A stretch of DNA of 64,000 bases from an uncultured Ruegeria sp. (GTDB taxonomy: Bacteria > Pseudomonadota > Alphaproteobacteria > Rhodobacterales > Rhodobacteraceae): positions 62,001 to 126,000 of the forward strand of contig NZ_CANMQQ010000013.1 in assembly GCF_947500045.1 (NCBI RefSeq). Reading direction: 5' to 3'. The notes under the pieces are model-generated. The model made no database searches. It worked only from the letters and a program-made list of their open reading frames with translations, and had not been told where the DNA came from. Of this stretch, positions 8,179-18,200 are shown piece after piece; the stretch's first letter is position 1, and each line of letters starts with the position of its first letter. Made by a program: the position numbers and the translations under genes.

Positions 8179-9099
8179 TTACCCAGCCGTGGATTTTGCC
8201 CCAGCTTCGATTTCCTCCAAGGTCCGCACCAATATTTGTGCCAGAGCTTGTGTCGTCTCTGACATTTGCGCGGGGTTGCGACCACTGAGTGTCAGAAGTT
8301 CGTATATGTTTTGGCCTTCGATCTGGCAGAACAGCAAGTCGCCTCTGGTCACTTCATCGCGCACATCCGCCCAGGTCAAAAAGCTGACACCAGCACCCTG
8401 AATGACAAGCTGCTTTATCGCGCTAACCGAGTTGGACTTAGCTATGGCCTGCGAATTCAGGCCCATACGCTGGATCATGGATTTCACGGTTGCATTTAAT
8501 GACAATGAACGATCCGGAAGAACCAATTGCTGCCCTTGTAATTCCTCTTTCCCAACTACGTTTTTTGACCGAAGCTCTGGTGTAGGTTTCATCACAACCC
8601 CGATATCCAATCTTGTTTCATAGTGACATCGAAAACCAAGATCTCCGGGCATGTTAAATGCGACAACCAGGTCTAGTTCGCCCGCAAGCATTTGCTGAAC
8701 GAGTTGAGATGTTCCGGCCACAACTACGTCAATTGCGACGGACCCATGCTTTTGTCTTACTTCGTCATACACTGTCGCCAGAAAGCCTTCGGCAAAGCAC
8801 TCCATAATCCCCAACCGCACGTGACCGACGCGCCCTTTCAAGACTTCGATTTCGCTGCGTAGGGTTTGATCCTGGATTTGGAGATCCCGGATGTAGTCGA
8901 CGACCAGTTTTCCAGCCTCGGTCAAGTTCATACCTTTGGCATGGCGCAAGAACAAAGGTGTCCCTAGCTCCCGCTCCAGATTCAGAACATGTCGATTAAT
9001 CGCAGAAGGGGCCAGGTTCACTCTTTCTGATGCTTTCCGGATCGAGCCTGAGCTGGCAACAATTTCGAGAACGTGCGCGGCCTGGGTAATCAGTGGCAT
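8179..9099 (-). CDS. LysR-family transcriptional regulator
   Basis: 306 residues. An N-terminal LysR winged helix-turn-helix (residues about 3-62; SGSIRKASERVNLAPSAINRHVLNLERELG) is followed by a linker helix and a two-lobed LysR substrate-binding domain (HVRLGIMECFAEGFL; IKQLVIQGAGVSFLTWADV). It is divergent from the amidohydrolase gene at 9199, which with the deaminase is the probable target. An inverted repeat lies across its start (9099-9161). Start 9099 follows AGGA at 7 bases. The inducer is unknown; a purine-like compound would fit the context. Confidence 0.88.
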   Translation of the reverse strand: MPLITQAAHVLEIVASSGSIRKASERVNLAPSAINRHVLNLERELGTPLFLRHAKGMNLTEAGKLVVDYIRDLQIQDQTLRSEIEVLKGRVGHVRLGIMECFAEGFLATVYDEVRQKHGSVAIDVVVAGTSQLVQQMLAGELDLVVAFNMPGDLGFRCHYETRLDIGVVMKPTPELRSKNVVGKEELQGQQLVLPDRSLSLNATVKSMIQRMGLNSQAIAKSNSVSAIKQLVIQGAGVSFLTWADVRDEVTRGDLLFCQIEGQNIYELLTLSGRNPAQMSETTQALAQILVRTLEEIEAGAKSTAG

Positions 9100-9161
9100 A
9101 GTGGCGTCCTAATTTTTAGTCTATACTGTCCGATTTATTATCATAGATTGGAACGCCACTA
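9099..9161. promoter_or_regulatory. Inverted repeat in the LysR / amidohydrolase divergent promoter
   Basis: TAGTGGCGT (9099-9107) and ACGCCACTA (9153-9161) are exact inverted repeats, 45 bases apart, in the 99-base divergent intergenic region. One arm touches the lysR start codon. LysR regulators commonly bind two separated half-site regions and loop or bend the DNA, so this may be an auto- and cross-regulatory site. Confidence 0.4.
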
Positions 9162-9198
9162 GCTCCTAGCTTTAACAAAAATCAAAAAGGGTAGAGAG

Positions 9199-10569
9199 AT
9201 GACCCGTGATGTTCTGCTTTGCGCACCGCACGTACTGACCATGGATGCGCGGAATACTGTCTTAAACGACGCTGCGGTTCTTGTGCGTGGAAATGAAATT
9301 GCCGCTGTCGGATCTCGGGAGCAGCTAGTTCGCGAAAACCCGCAAGCGCATATTCAGGAGTTTCACGATAGCTTGCTAATGCCTGGCCTCGTGAACGCGC
9401 ATTGTCATTCGGGTATTCTGCGTGGAACGGCCGAAGGGCTGCCTGTCTGGGATTGGCTGCGGATGTATATTGATCCCATGCATCGGGTCCTCAATGCGCG
9501 TGAAGCAGAAACGGCATCTTGGCTTTGCTATGCAGAATCTGCCCTGTCTGGATCGACGACAATCGTCGACATGTGGCGGTACATGCATGGCAGTGCGAAG
9601 GCAGCAGATACAATTGGCACGAGGGCAGTGCTTGTGCCGTATGTCGGCGAGCACCCGGACTACAACTATTTTGAAACTCTGGATTCCAATGAACAGCTTC
9701 TGGAAGACTGGCATCGCAAGTCTGATGGCCGGATCAATGTCTGGGTGGGTCTTGAACATCTTTTCTATGCGTCGCCTGAAAAGCACCGGGACTTCATCGA
9801 TCTCACACTAAAATATGACACTGGCTTCCATACCCACAGCAATGAAGCCGAGATTGAACTACGGGAAATGGATCGCCGCTATGGCAAGCGCTCGGTTCAT
9901 GTTCTCAAGGATCTGGGCTTTTTCGAACCTCGTAGTACCATGCTGGCCCATTGTGTCTGGTTGGACGATTCCGAAATCGAAGTCATCGCAGAAAATGGCG
10001 TTGGCGTCGCCCACAACCCGGTCAGCAATATGAAACTGGCAAGTGGCATTGCACCTGTGGAAAAGCTACTCAAATCTGGTGTTGCGGTTGGTATCGGTAC
10101 AGACGGCGAAAAAGAGAACAACAACCTCGATATGTTCGACGACATGAAGTGCACGTCGCTTCTTGGAAAACTGAACAATCTGGACGCCAGCGCATTGGAT
10201 GCGTGGGAGGTTCTGAGAATGGGCACAATCGACGGCGCAAGAAGCATCGGTCTGGAGAATGAGATCGGTTCATTGGAAGTCGGCAAGAAAGCTGACATCA
10301 TTGCGATACAAACCGATACACCGCGGATGACGCCATTGATCAGTGATGGTGAATTTTTCAACCTCCACTACAATCTTGTGCATTCAGCCCGGGGCTCGGA
10401 CGTGGTAATGACCATGGTAGACGGACAACAGATCGTCCGTGATGGACGACTTATGACCGCTGACATATCTGATCTGATCGCCCAGGTTCACGAAGTTCTT
10501 CCAGGGTTATTTGAGCGCCGCGCGGCATTTCTGGCTGAAAACTCTGATGGTGCGGTGAGTCCTGTTTGA
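9199..10569 (+). CDS. Amidohydrolase of the MTA/SAH deaminase-TrzN (SsnA) group
   Basis: 456-residue metal-dependent hydrolase with a complete metal site: HCH (H68/H70) in LVNAHCHSGILRG, HTH around 211-213, AHCVW (H251) and GTDG (D302). GTDGEKENNNLDMFDDMK corresponds to the GTDG..NNNLDMF motif of 5-methylthioadenosine/S-adenosylhomocysteine deaminase and chlorohydrolase relatives. It probably deaminates a purine-like or triazine-like ring in the cytoplasm. It is divergent from lysR and precedes a nucleoside deaminase by 85 bases. The exact substrate cannot be read from the sequence; 8-oxoguanine and thiomethyladenosine analogues are candidates. Confidence 0.8.
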   Translation: MTRDVLLCAPHVLTMDARNTVLNDAAVLVRGNEIAAVGSREQLVRENPQAHIQEFHDSLLMPGLVNAHCHSGILRGTAEGLPVWDWLRMYIDPMHRVLNAREAETASWLCYAESALSGSTTIVDMWRYMHGSAKAADTIGTRAVLVPYVGEHPDYNYFETLDSNEQLLEDWHRKSDGRINVWVGLEHLFYASPEKHRDFIDLTLKYDTGFHTHSNEAEIELREMDRRYGKRSVHVLKDLGFFEPRSTMLAHCVWLDDSEIEVIAENGVGVAHNPVSNMKLASGIAPVEKLLKSGVAVGIGTDGEKENNNLDMFDDMKCTSLLGKLNNLDASALDAWEVLRMGTIDGARSIGLENEIGSLEVGKKADIIAIQTDTPRMTPLISDGEFFNLHYNLVHSARGSDVVMTMVDGQQIVRDGRLMTADISDLIAQVHEVLPGLFERRAAFLAENSDGAVSPV

Positions 10570-10654
10570 GTGATGGCGCCACCTCTAAAGAGCTATGTTA
10601 GCCTTAAGGTAAACCGTTTCGGGCAGACCCCATAGGGCAAAATAGGAAAATCTG

Positions 10655-11125
10655 ATGTGCGATGACCTGAAATATCTGCGTGAAACCATTAAGATCGCAA
10701 AAGAGTGCCGGGAAACGGGCAATCACCCTTTTGGAGCTATTCTGGTTGGCCCTCTTGGTGATATATTACTTCGCGCTGGAAACACGTATTCGTATGAAAA
10801 AGGTGTTGGGCATGCCGAGTTGAATGTTGCCTGCGCCGCAAGCCGAAAATACCAATCTGAGTATTTGGAAGAGTGTACGCTTTACACATCAGTGGAGCCG
10901 TGTTGCATGTGCGCCGGAGCCTGCTACTGGGCAGGGATCGGAACAGTCGTCTACGGTATGACTGAAAAGCGATTGGCTGTACTAACCGGAGACAACGAAG
11001 AGAATCTCACATTGGACCTGCCATGTGAAACTGTCTTTGCGGCCGGTCAACGAACAGTAGAAACACGTGGGCCATTTGCCGAAATCGAAGAAGAAGTTGC
11101 CGAGGGCCATGTGGATTTCTGGTAG
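10655..11125 (+). CDS. CMP/dCMP-type zinc nucleoside deaminase (guanine deaminase/TadA-like)
   Basis: 156-residue cytidine-deaminase-fold protein. The zinc and catalytic motif HAE is in GHAELNVAC and the second zinc motif PCCMC is in TSVEPCCMCAGACYWAGI. The N-terminal ETGNHPFGAILVG matches guanine deaminase (GuaD) and TadA-like enzymes. PCxxC with an extra cysteine (PCCMCAGAC) is unusual compared with PCPMC. Context with the amidohydrolase suggests sequential deamination of a base or nucleoside. AGGAAA precedes the start. No tRNA-binding C-terminal element of true TadA is apparent. Confidence 0.8.
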   Translation: MCDDLKYLRETIKIAKECRETGNHPFGAILVGPLGDILLRAGNTYSYEKGVGHAELNVACAASRKYQSEYLEECTLYTSVEPCCMCAGACYWAGIGTVVYGMTEKRLAVLTGDNEENLTLDLPCETVFAAGQRTVETRGPFAEIEEEVAEGHVDFW

Positions 11126-11366
11126 TTTGATGCAAACTCTCAAAACATTTGCACGGTTGTCCTTCAAATGTTCAATTGAAATTGCGGGTTTATTGCGCAT
11201 CTCGAACACCGCAAAGTCTTGTGTGGAATGACTGCTTTGGGCTGCCAACGGTTGCTGATGCGAAAAGCAATCCAGAGATGGCCGTGTCAATGAAGCTAGA
11301 TACTTCGAACACGTTCGGCAGCTCCTGAGCCCGAAGTGGTCTTTACGGAATACGATTTGGAATTTG

Positions 11367-12968
11367 TTATTGCTCGTCCACTAGGCCTTCCAATTCAAAA
11401 GCAGAAATTTGGTCGCCAATTCCCTTTAGGTCAAAGGGTCCAGCCGGTTGCAGTTCGTATTCGATCTGCCATGCAGTCGCGTGCGAAACTAGGATTTGGT
11501 TTTCCACAGCTTGTTCGCAAAGCCGCGAAGCCAAGTTCGGGGCTGGGCCTATGGCAGAGTAGTCACGTCTACCTTCAAACCCGATTTGGCCCAATGTAGC
11601 CGCACCAGTACCAATCCCGATACCGACCCCAAGATGGCGTTCGTCCGAACCTGCCCTAAATGGGACCATTGCCTCTCTAACTGCGGTGCGCAGTTCTAAT
11701 GCGAGGGTTGCGGCTTTCTGAGCCGGGTTTTTCATGGCAACAGGTGCTCCAAACAACACCATTAGGCCATCACCAAGAAAGCGCTCAAGAGTTCCTCCGC
11801 TTGTGTCGATCAGTGGGCCGCAAGCGCTGTGAAACGCGTTGAGAGCCTCGACAACCTGAGCTGGTGTTGCGGCATTTGCGAAAGCGGTAAAGCCACGCAG
11901 ATCGACAAACAGAACGGTGATCTCTGCGCGTTGCGTGCGTAGGACATCAAGTTCATCCGGCGCAGAGACAATCATCTCTGCCACCTGAGCCGGCAAAAAT
12001 CGCCGCAATCGATTTGTACGTTCGATCTCTTCGACCTGCATTTTGACCTTGTCCTCCAGCGCAGAGTTCAGTCCGGCGAGTTCAGACTTTTGGTTTTCTA
12101 CCGCATCGTACAACTCGTCCAAATTCTTACTTGTCCGGTTCACATTTTCCGCAAGTTCTCCCAACTCGTCGCGATTGGATATGCTGACACGTGAATTGAA
12201 GCTTCCGACCGCAAGTTTTCCCAGCGCCAACCGGATCCGGTCCAGAGGGCCCGTGATTGAAGTTGAAATTGCAAACCCGAGCATCAGGCCAAGTGCGGTT
12301 GCAAATCCGGAAACGCCCAAGACCAAACGCTTCGCATGCTCAAATATGGCAGTATTCTCTTCCGCGTTTGCCTGCATCTCTCGCCCCAGCTCAAAGGAAA
12401 TCGAAGAGATTATTCGATCAAACGCATTCAGGGCATCAGAAAACTCGGTTTCATAGATCGTTCTCGCTGCTCTGACTTCGCCTTGCACAAATAGGGTGCG
12501 CACTTGCGAGGCGGCCACTTGGACTTCTCGTTCCTTAACAAAAAATTCCTGTTCAAATTCTGGCGTAAGGAAATAGGTGGCCCTCCTATTGTTTCCTGTT
12601 TGCGAAGCAGCAGCACGAAATAATAAAACTTCATCGTAAAACTTACTTGAAAGCTCTTTGTTTTTTGTTTGGTCTCCGTGGTTCAGGAACAACTCAGCAC
12701 CGGCGATCTTAATGGACTGGATGCTGCGGCTAATGGATCGCAAGGTACTGATCCGGATCTGATCGTCAATCAAATCATCTGTCCTCTCGTTGGCTCGACG
12801 CAACTCAGACAGCCCAGTCAGTGCCAACGCAACCATCAGGCCAACTAAGAACAAAAATGCGAAGGGCAACTTGAAGCGGATCGGAATAGCAATTCGCCCA
12901 ATTAGCTCTCCGATCCAACGGAATGGAGCAAACTGCTTCATAAGTGCCACAGAATATTTGAGGGCCAT
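11367..12968 (-). CDS. Membrane class III adenylate/guanylate cyclase with HAMP domain
   Basis: 533 residues. TM helix 1 (about 34-52, LPFAFLFLVGLMVALALTG) is followed by a periplasmic helical sensor domain, TM helix 2 (about 205-228), a HAMP domain (ITGPLDRIRLALGKLAVGSF) and a coiled linker, then a class III cyclase domain. The first metal aspartate is in VLFVDLRGFTAFA and the second in RFLGDGLMVLFG, with a DYSAIGPAPNLASRL substrate region. It should make cAMP from ATP in response to an extracytoplasmic signal. Start 12968 follows AGGAG at 7 bases; the upstream in-frame start at 13031 lacks this. It stands alone. Confidence 0.85.
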   Translation of the reverse strand: MALKYSVALMKQFAPFRWIGELIGRIAIPIRFKLPFAFLFLVGLMVALALTGLSELRRANERTDDLIDDQIRISTLRSISRSIQSIKIAGAELFLNHGDQTKNKELSSKFYDEVLLFRAAASQTGNNRRATYFLTPEFEQEFFVKEREVQVAASQVRTLFVQGEVRAARTIYETEFSDALNAFDRIISSISFELGREMQANAEENTAIFEHAKRLVLGVSGFATALGLMLGFAISTSITGPLDRIRLALGKLAVGSFNSRVSISNRDELGELAENVNRTSKNLDELYDAVENQKSELAGLNSALEDKVKMQVEEIERTNRLRRFLPAQVAEMIVSAPDELDVLRTQRAEITVLFVDLRGFTAFANAATPAQVVEALNAFHSACGPLIDTSGGTLERFLGDGLMVLFGAPVAMKNPAQKAATLALELRTAVREAMVPFRAGSDERHLGVGIGIGTGAATLGQIGFEGRRDYSAIGPAPNLASRLCEQAVENQILVSHATAWQIEYELQPAGPFDLKGIGDQISAFELEGLVDEQ

Positions 12969-13704
12969 TGCAAAACTCCTGGTCAAGGAAATGCGTGAGC
13001 ATCTGCGGGCATTATGTTGGCAATCGGTCAATCCGCCAAATCCAGGCGGGCTCGTTGCGGCACAACAAATTATTGGCTCGGTAGTTTGGCAGATTCATTT
13101 ATGAAGGTGTTCACTGCCTTCGCCTAAAAAGTAGAACTGGCATTGCAGCAAACATTTGCTGCCTTCTGCGCCGGTTTTTGACCAAATTGACGCCTGCCAA
13201 AAACTATAGACAGATCGCGAGGACCAACAGAAGATCGGCTCGTTCGCAAAGTGGCCATTTGAATTGATCTGTGTAGCGCCTGCGGCGAACAGCAGCTCAG
13301 TGGCCTAGTAGAAACAGGATATCACAGAACGAAGGTCCGCTTACTGGCAAGCGGTCAATTTGCTTTTCATCGGAACGGTAACTTTGGTGCGTTTAACGGA
13401 TTTTGAAATCCGATCCTGTGAATGGCAATTTTGCGCGTAGAGATTAACTGAAACTACCTCGTAAGCGGACTCTTTCCGGCTTAATTTGGACCAACCGCAG
13501 ATCGTCGCGGCTAAACAGCGACTTCAACCTATTGACCAACTCGTCCGGTGAGAGGCGATGCGTCAACTCAGCGAACTAGCGCTATGATTTTTTCGCTGAT
13601 CGGCGTGAGGTTCGACAATCGGCTTCGTTTCAATCATTTAGCGGCAGTCGGTCTCGTCGATATCGGAAGAGTGTCTCCCAGTCTTAAACAGTTGAAGGCC
13701 ACTC
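12969..13704. other. 736-bp stretch without a convincing gene, beside an IS remnant
   Basis: Stops interrupt all frames apart from one open stretch that runs from about 13548 into the IS6 remnant. The upstream part of that frame (GVRFDNRLRFNHLAAVGL) matches nothing I recognise. The stretch is more A+T-rich than its neighbours. It is probably a degraded remnant belonging to the insertion scar. Confidence 0.35.
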
Positions 13705-14173
13705 ATGAATTCCTTCGAAGGCGAACAAAACTCGAAGGATGCGATCCTGTGCGCGGTTTCTTCTATGCTCGGAATGGCGTGTCATACAGCGATCTGGAAG
13801 AAATCATGTGCGAATGAGGTGTCCCGTTGACTACACTAGACTAAACAGATGGAACACGCGGTATTTCGCTGCAATCGCTGAAGCAGCGCATCGACGGAAA
13901 GGGCGTTGCGACCGATTCTGGAGAATGGGTGAGACTTACATCAAAGTGAAAGGAGTGTGGATTTATCTCTTCCGAGCTGCCGACCAATACGGCAAAACGC
14001 TCGAATCCTTGCTTTCACAGCACTGACACAAGCCGGTTTCCACAATGTTTCTCACCCGAATGCTGGAGTGTAATGGTTCGCTACGAAAGATCATCATCGA
14101 TCAGAGCAGTGCCAATACTGCAGTTATCAAGGTTATCCATAAATTGCTCAAAGGTATTAGTTACCCGAACTAA
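13705..14173 (+). pseudogene. IS6-family (IS26-like) transposase remnant, multiply frameshifted
   Basis: Pieces of one IS6-type DDE transposase occur in the right order in changing frames. FEGEQNSKDAILCAV (from 13705) resembles F.G..F...IL.AV; FYARNGVSYSDLEEIM (to about 13810) resembles the SYRDLEEIM motif. Then VDYTRLNRW, and WRMGETYIKVKGVWIYLFRAAD carries the first catalytic region, with the usual DETY aspartate changed to Gly (GETY). After a stop at 14024-14026, KIIIDQSSANTAVIKVIHKLL (14087-14150) is the second catalytic aspartate region. At least three frame changes show it is dead. The C-terminal Glu region and the terminal inverted repeats were not found. Confidence 0.75.
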
Positions 14174-14378
14174 TCGAGATGGTGAGGTAGAAACCCCTCA
14201 ACAAGGGCGGCGAATAGCACTATCGGTTCATGAAACGCCGGAACTCGCATCCGCGTCAATCTAATCCCAAAACTTGAGATACAGCCTCTCAACATTGATC
14301 AGGCCTCCCTTTTCTGTATCCTTCCATAGAAGGTGGTCGGCACCTTGATCGAGCACCGAATAGGCGAGGGCGCGGCCA

Positions 14379-14744
14379 ATGAAATACACCAGAGACGGAC
14401 ATTGGCTGCGATCAGCAGGCGAGTTCATACAAGTTGGGTTGGCTCCTCAGTTGGTTCAGAAATTTGGGGAGGTCATTTTTGTAGAGCTCGCCAATCCCGA
14501 CGTCGTATTAAAGCGAGGCGAGGATGTTGGAGTGGTCGAATCCAATAAGGCTGTTTCGGACATCGTCATGCCGTTGACTGGTGCAATCACAGCGGTAAAC
14601 GAAGTAATACTGAAGCACCCTGAATTCGTCGGCAATGACCCTTTGGGTCAGGGGTGGCTGTTTGAAATGGCACCTCAGCAACGCGATGAACTACAGGATT
14701 TGATAACCGAGGATGAGTATCTGACGCTGGTCGTAACGGCATAA
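14379..14744 (+). CDS. GcvH-like lipoyl carrier protein
   Basis: 121 residues matching glycine cleavage H protein over its whole length: start MKYTRDGHWLRS, then QKFGEVIFVELANPD, lipoylation motif VESNKAVSDIVMPLTG with the lysine kept, and GNDPLGQGWLFEM. H proteins shuttle the aminomethyl group on lipoyl-lysine; some stand-alone H-like proteins serve as lipoate relays. No gcvT or gcvP lies nearby, and it sits between an IS remnant and a lipoprotein gene. The FVEL and EDP-type segments are divergent, so it may be a specialised paralogue. GAGG precedes the start at 9 bases. Confidence 0.75.
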   Translation: MKYTRDGHWLRSAGEFIQVGLAPQLVQKFGEVIFVELANPDVVLKRGEDVGVVESNKAVSDIVMPLTGAITAVNEVILKHPEFVGNDPLGQGWLFEMAPQQRDELQDLITEDEYLTLVVTA

Positions 14745-14764
14745 GTACCTGAGCAGACAAAAGG

Positions 14765-14794
14765 TTGACTGGAGGCAGATGCGAAGGTCATAAT
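14765..14794 (+). promoter_or_regulatory. Putative sigma-70 promoter of the lipoprotein-glycosyltransferase unit
   Basis: TTGACT (14765-14770) and CATAAT (14789-14794) are separated by 18 bases. They lie about 30 bases upstream of the lipoprotein start, which has its own GAGGTGG ribosome-binding site. Confidence 0.4.
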
Positions 14795-14824
14795 CGATTT
14801 ATTGTATATGCATGAGGTGGACCG

Positions 14825-15250
14825 ATGGCAAAACCATCAATGCCACGAGATTTAAGAAAGAAGATATTGCTTGGTGTAGCTGTTACGGCCATTCCTCTGG
14901 CCGGGTGTGATCTGATAAATGTAGATGGGTCTTCAACCGGCGGTACTTCCGCTGGCATAACAGCATCGCCTGACGAAGTTGCCGCATTTGAAGCGGCGAA
15001 ATCACAGGGAACTGTTGCTTCGGTTGAACAGTTTCTTCGAAGCTATCCTGATAGCGCACTGGTGCGTAAGCTGCTTCAGGATCAGTCAACGACCACCCTC
15101 CGGCGGATCAATGAAGGTGTCGTTCGCAATCTTAGCCCCGCTGTTGTCAGCTCGCTTTCACCCCGCGTAAAACAGGCGCTTAGGTTAGACATAGATTCTG
15201 GTGCGGGTAATGAGGGGCGCAGCGGAGCTTCTGATGGTTACAGCGGCTAA
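14825..15250 (+). CDS. Small lipoprotein with a FL..YP..(L/V) repeat-like motif
   Basis: 141 residues. A basic N-terminus and hydrophobic segment end in the lipobox LAGC (C28), so it should be lipidated. The mature part holds AAKSQGTVASVEQFLRSYPDSALVRKLL, the same type of helical motif as in the linker of the caspase protein encoded at 21215 (AFLQAFPDGNF). The tail is Gly/Ser rich. I recognise no named family. GAGGTGG precedes the start and a promoter-like sequence lies just upstream. The giant glycosyltransferase gene follows after 17 bases, so the two are probably cotranscribed. Confidence 0.6.
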   Translation: MAKPSMPRDLRKKILLGVAVTAIPLAGCDLINVDGSSTGGTSAGITASPDEVAAFEAAKSQGTVASVEQFLRSYPDSALVRKLLQDQSTTTLRRINEGVVRNLSPAVVSSLSPRVKQALRLDIDSGAGNEGRSGASDGYSG

Positions 15251-15267
15251 CCGTCGAACGGCAGCGC

Positions 15268-18200
15268 GTGAAACCGAGTTCCTCTTCCGCTGAAAGTAGC
15301 CACCCGGCCTCGGTTTCTATCATCGTGACCAACTATAATTATGGCCATTATCTTCAGGCGTGCCTGGATAGCTTGCACGCCCAGACGAGCGCGCCGGACG
15401 AGATCATTGTCGTCAATGACGGATCAACCGATGGCAGTGCTGATATACTTGCGAGTCAACGGCGGGTGACCGTAATCGATCAACCCAATGGTGGGCAAGC
15501 TGCGGCGTTCAATGCAGGGTTTGCGGCGAGCTGCGGTGAGATCGTGATGTTTGTCGATGCAGATGACAAACTTGATCCGCAGGCGATTGAGGTTGTCCGC
15601 CGGTTGTGGAGCGATGATATTTCCGCCCTGTCCTATGGGCTTCGTATGATCGATGGGCAGGGGCGGGGAATTGGCCAATATGCGATGGATTTACCAGACA
15701 GTGACTTGCTGGGCCGCATGCTCAGCCATCTGGCTATCCCGTTTATGCCTACCAGTGGGAATGCTTTTCGCCGCGACGCCATTGGTTGGGCTTTTCCTTT
15801 GCCGACCGAACGCTGGCGTATAAGTGCGGATGCGCTGCTTGTGCGGGTGGCGGTCATGGCGGCCCCGATCCGGCAGATCCGGCAGACTCTCGGGGCATAT
15901 CGGGTTCATGGTCAGAATAATTATTTTCGCAGTGGCACCTCTGGCCCGTGGCGTGCCAATCGCGGTCTGCGCGACATTGCGCAAGCCGGGTTGGATCTGA
16001 TCGCGCTTTCTGATCGGGCCAAGCGAGAATTGCCGCGTGCCCACCGCTCTAAGCTGTTGTTTGCAGCCACACGAAGTCAGATGAAAGCGGAAAATCTCGT
16101 ATTCGACGCACAGGCGTTAATCAGGTTTCGCAAAAAGGCGCTGACGCTTGCCCGCGGTGCGAGAATTTCGGCCAGCCTGTGGGCGTATCTGACTTGTGCC
16201 CGCTATAGCCCGACGATCCGAAAGTGGGGCATCGATCCACGCTACCAACCGCGCATTGTTGGTTTGGTTTTGGACGTGTTTCGGGGCCGTGGGCTAACCC
16301 GTGATCTGAATGAGCCTGTGGCAGTCCGCGCACCCTTTGCCACACGTCTTACGCCAGGGGTTGCGCCGCCTCAGGACCCGCTGGAATGGTTGAAGGGACC
16401 GGAATGGTCTCGCGATCACAGCACTGGGGGCGCGGATCTGAGCGCTGATGTCGGCCGGTTCACACTTGCCCGGGCATGGTCTGGTCCTGCGCGGCTTAGC
16501 TTAGAAATAGGCCCGCTTCCGGGACCACCACTGGATGTCGCGGTGTTTCACAATGGGATGCCTTTGGGTTCCGATGAAGTGAAATCGAGTGCGACGCTTG
16601 AGTTCCTGCTGCCCGAAGCATCCTCAATGCCACCACCGCCAGATGAAATCGAATTGCGGATCAGAGATCGGATCAGTGCTCGGTTCGGGCCGTTGTCACG
16701 GGCTTGGCACAGGGCTCATCGTCTGCAGATCCATCGCATCGGGTTGAAACCAGAACCGGCCGAGCCACCTTCAGCCGTAGTACCGGTGACCGGTTCTGCG
16801 CAAATGTCTGGGCTTGGCGATGTGGTGCAAAAGCGAAATGGACAAGTGCTGCTGGGTGAGCGGTTGATCGGATCAGGCGAGTCGCTGTCAATTGCGATAC
16901 CACCGCTGAAGCCGCCCTTTTGCCTGCAGTTGAACTTTGCGCCGGATCAGGTGCCCGGCGCGTTGACATTCGGGTTAAACGGTACCCTCTACCACGCTGA
17001 AATCGGCCCCTCGGGTCAATGTCTGATCGAAATACCCCAGACACTGGACGTTTTTCATAGCCCCGCGGTGATACGTTTCGATCTGCAACCAACCGAGTTT
17101 CTGGACGATCCGGTGGTCGCATTGCAAAGCCTGAGCTGGCTGCCCGAAGGGCCGATTGGACGCTATGGATTGCCTGCATTGGTGCCGGGCGGTTGGGCCG
17201 GTCCTGGGGCAGGGCAAGCGTTGCTGCCGTTCCTTTCAGATGGATGGCAACATGATCCGGACGGAACCGCGTTGATGCTGGGCAGCGCTGCACGACTTGT
17301 GCTTTCTCAAGCGGCGGTGGGCGCGGACGCGGTGCTGCGCCTTGATCTGGAGCCTTTGGACCCGTTGGCCCTGCGCGATAGGCTGGTGCTGGTGATCAGC
17401 GCTGATGGCACCCCTCGCACAACAGTGCAACTGACGGGTCCGGGTGTTGTTGACGTAGATCTTGGTGAACTTCTGGCAGGTCCACACCACCGGATTGAAA
17501 TTGACATAATTGCAGCCACCCGTCCGCCGAACGACCAAGAGGATGAGGTCGCGGGAGATCACGGTGGACTGCGATTGAACCGGATTGGATTAGCAGCCGG
17601 GACCGCGCAGGTAGATGAAACTGCCAAATCTGTTCAGGCTCTACCAGATATGCATTTGGCCCGCGTTCTGACGCAGTTGCGGAAGGCATTACGGCAAGGG
17701 GCTGACAGCGGAACTCTTGCGACACTCAGAGACGAACTATTGAAGGCAATCTCCGCGCTCAGCCCCTCAGCTGCGTTTGGGGGGCTGACAGCGGATGATC
17801 TGGATACACTGGTTCAATTCTCTGCGAAACTTCCGTTCCGCAGACAGGACTTTAAGTCCTTGGATGGGACCGACTGGCTGCGTGATTTGGCGCAGCGGAT
17901 ATTGCAGGGCCCGGGCTTTGTTACTCTGCGGGGTGTGAAACTGACTTCGCTACCCGAGTTGACGCCCGATTTTGCCCAGGTACTCGGTCGCTATCTTGTC
18001 GCCGATCCGGTTGCGGGGACCTCGAAATTAGATTTGCAAACTTATCAGGAACATCTGGTTTCGGTGCTGGCTCAGGCACGCGCTGCGATTGCCAGCAGTC
18101 CCGAAGACAGCCCGCTCGGTCACCTGGCGGATCACATAATCACCTCTTTCGAAGCCCGACAATTACTGTTCAGCGACCTGCCGCTGCGACCCCATGTTCA

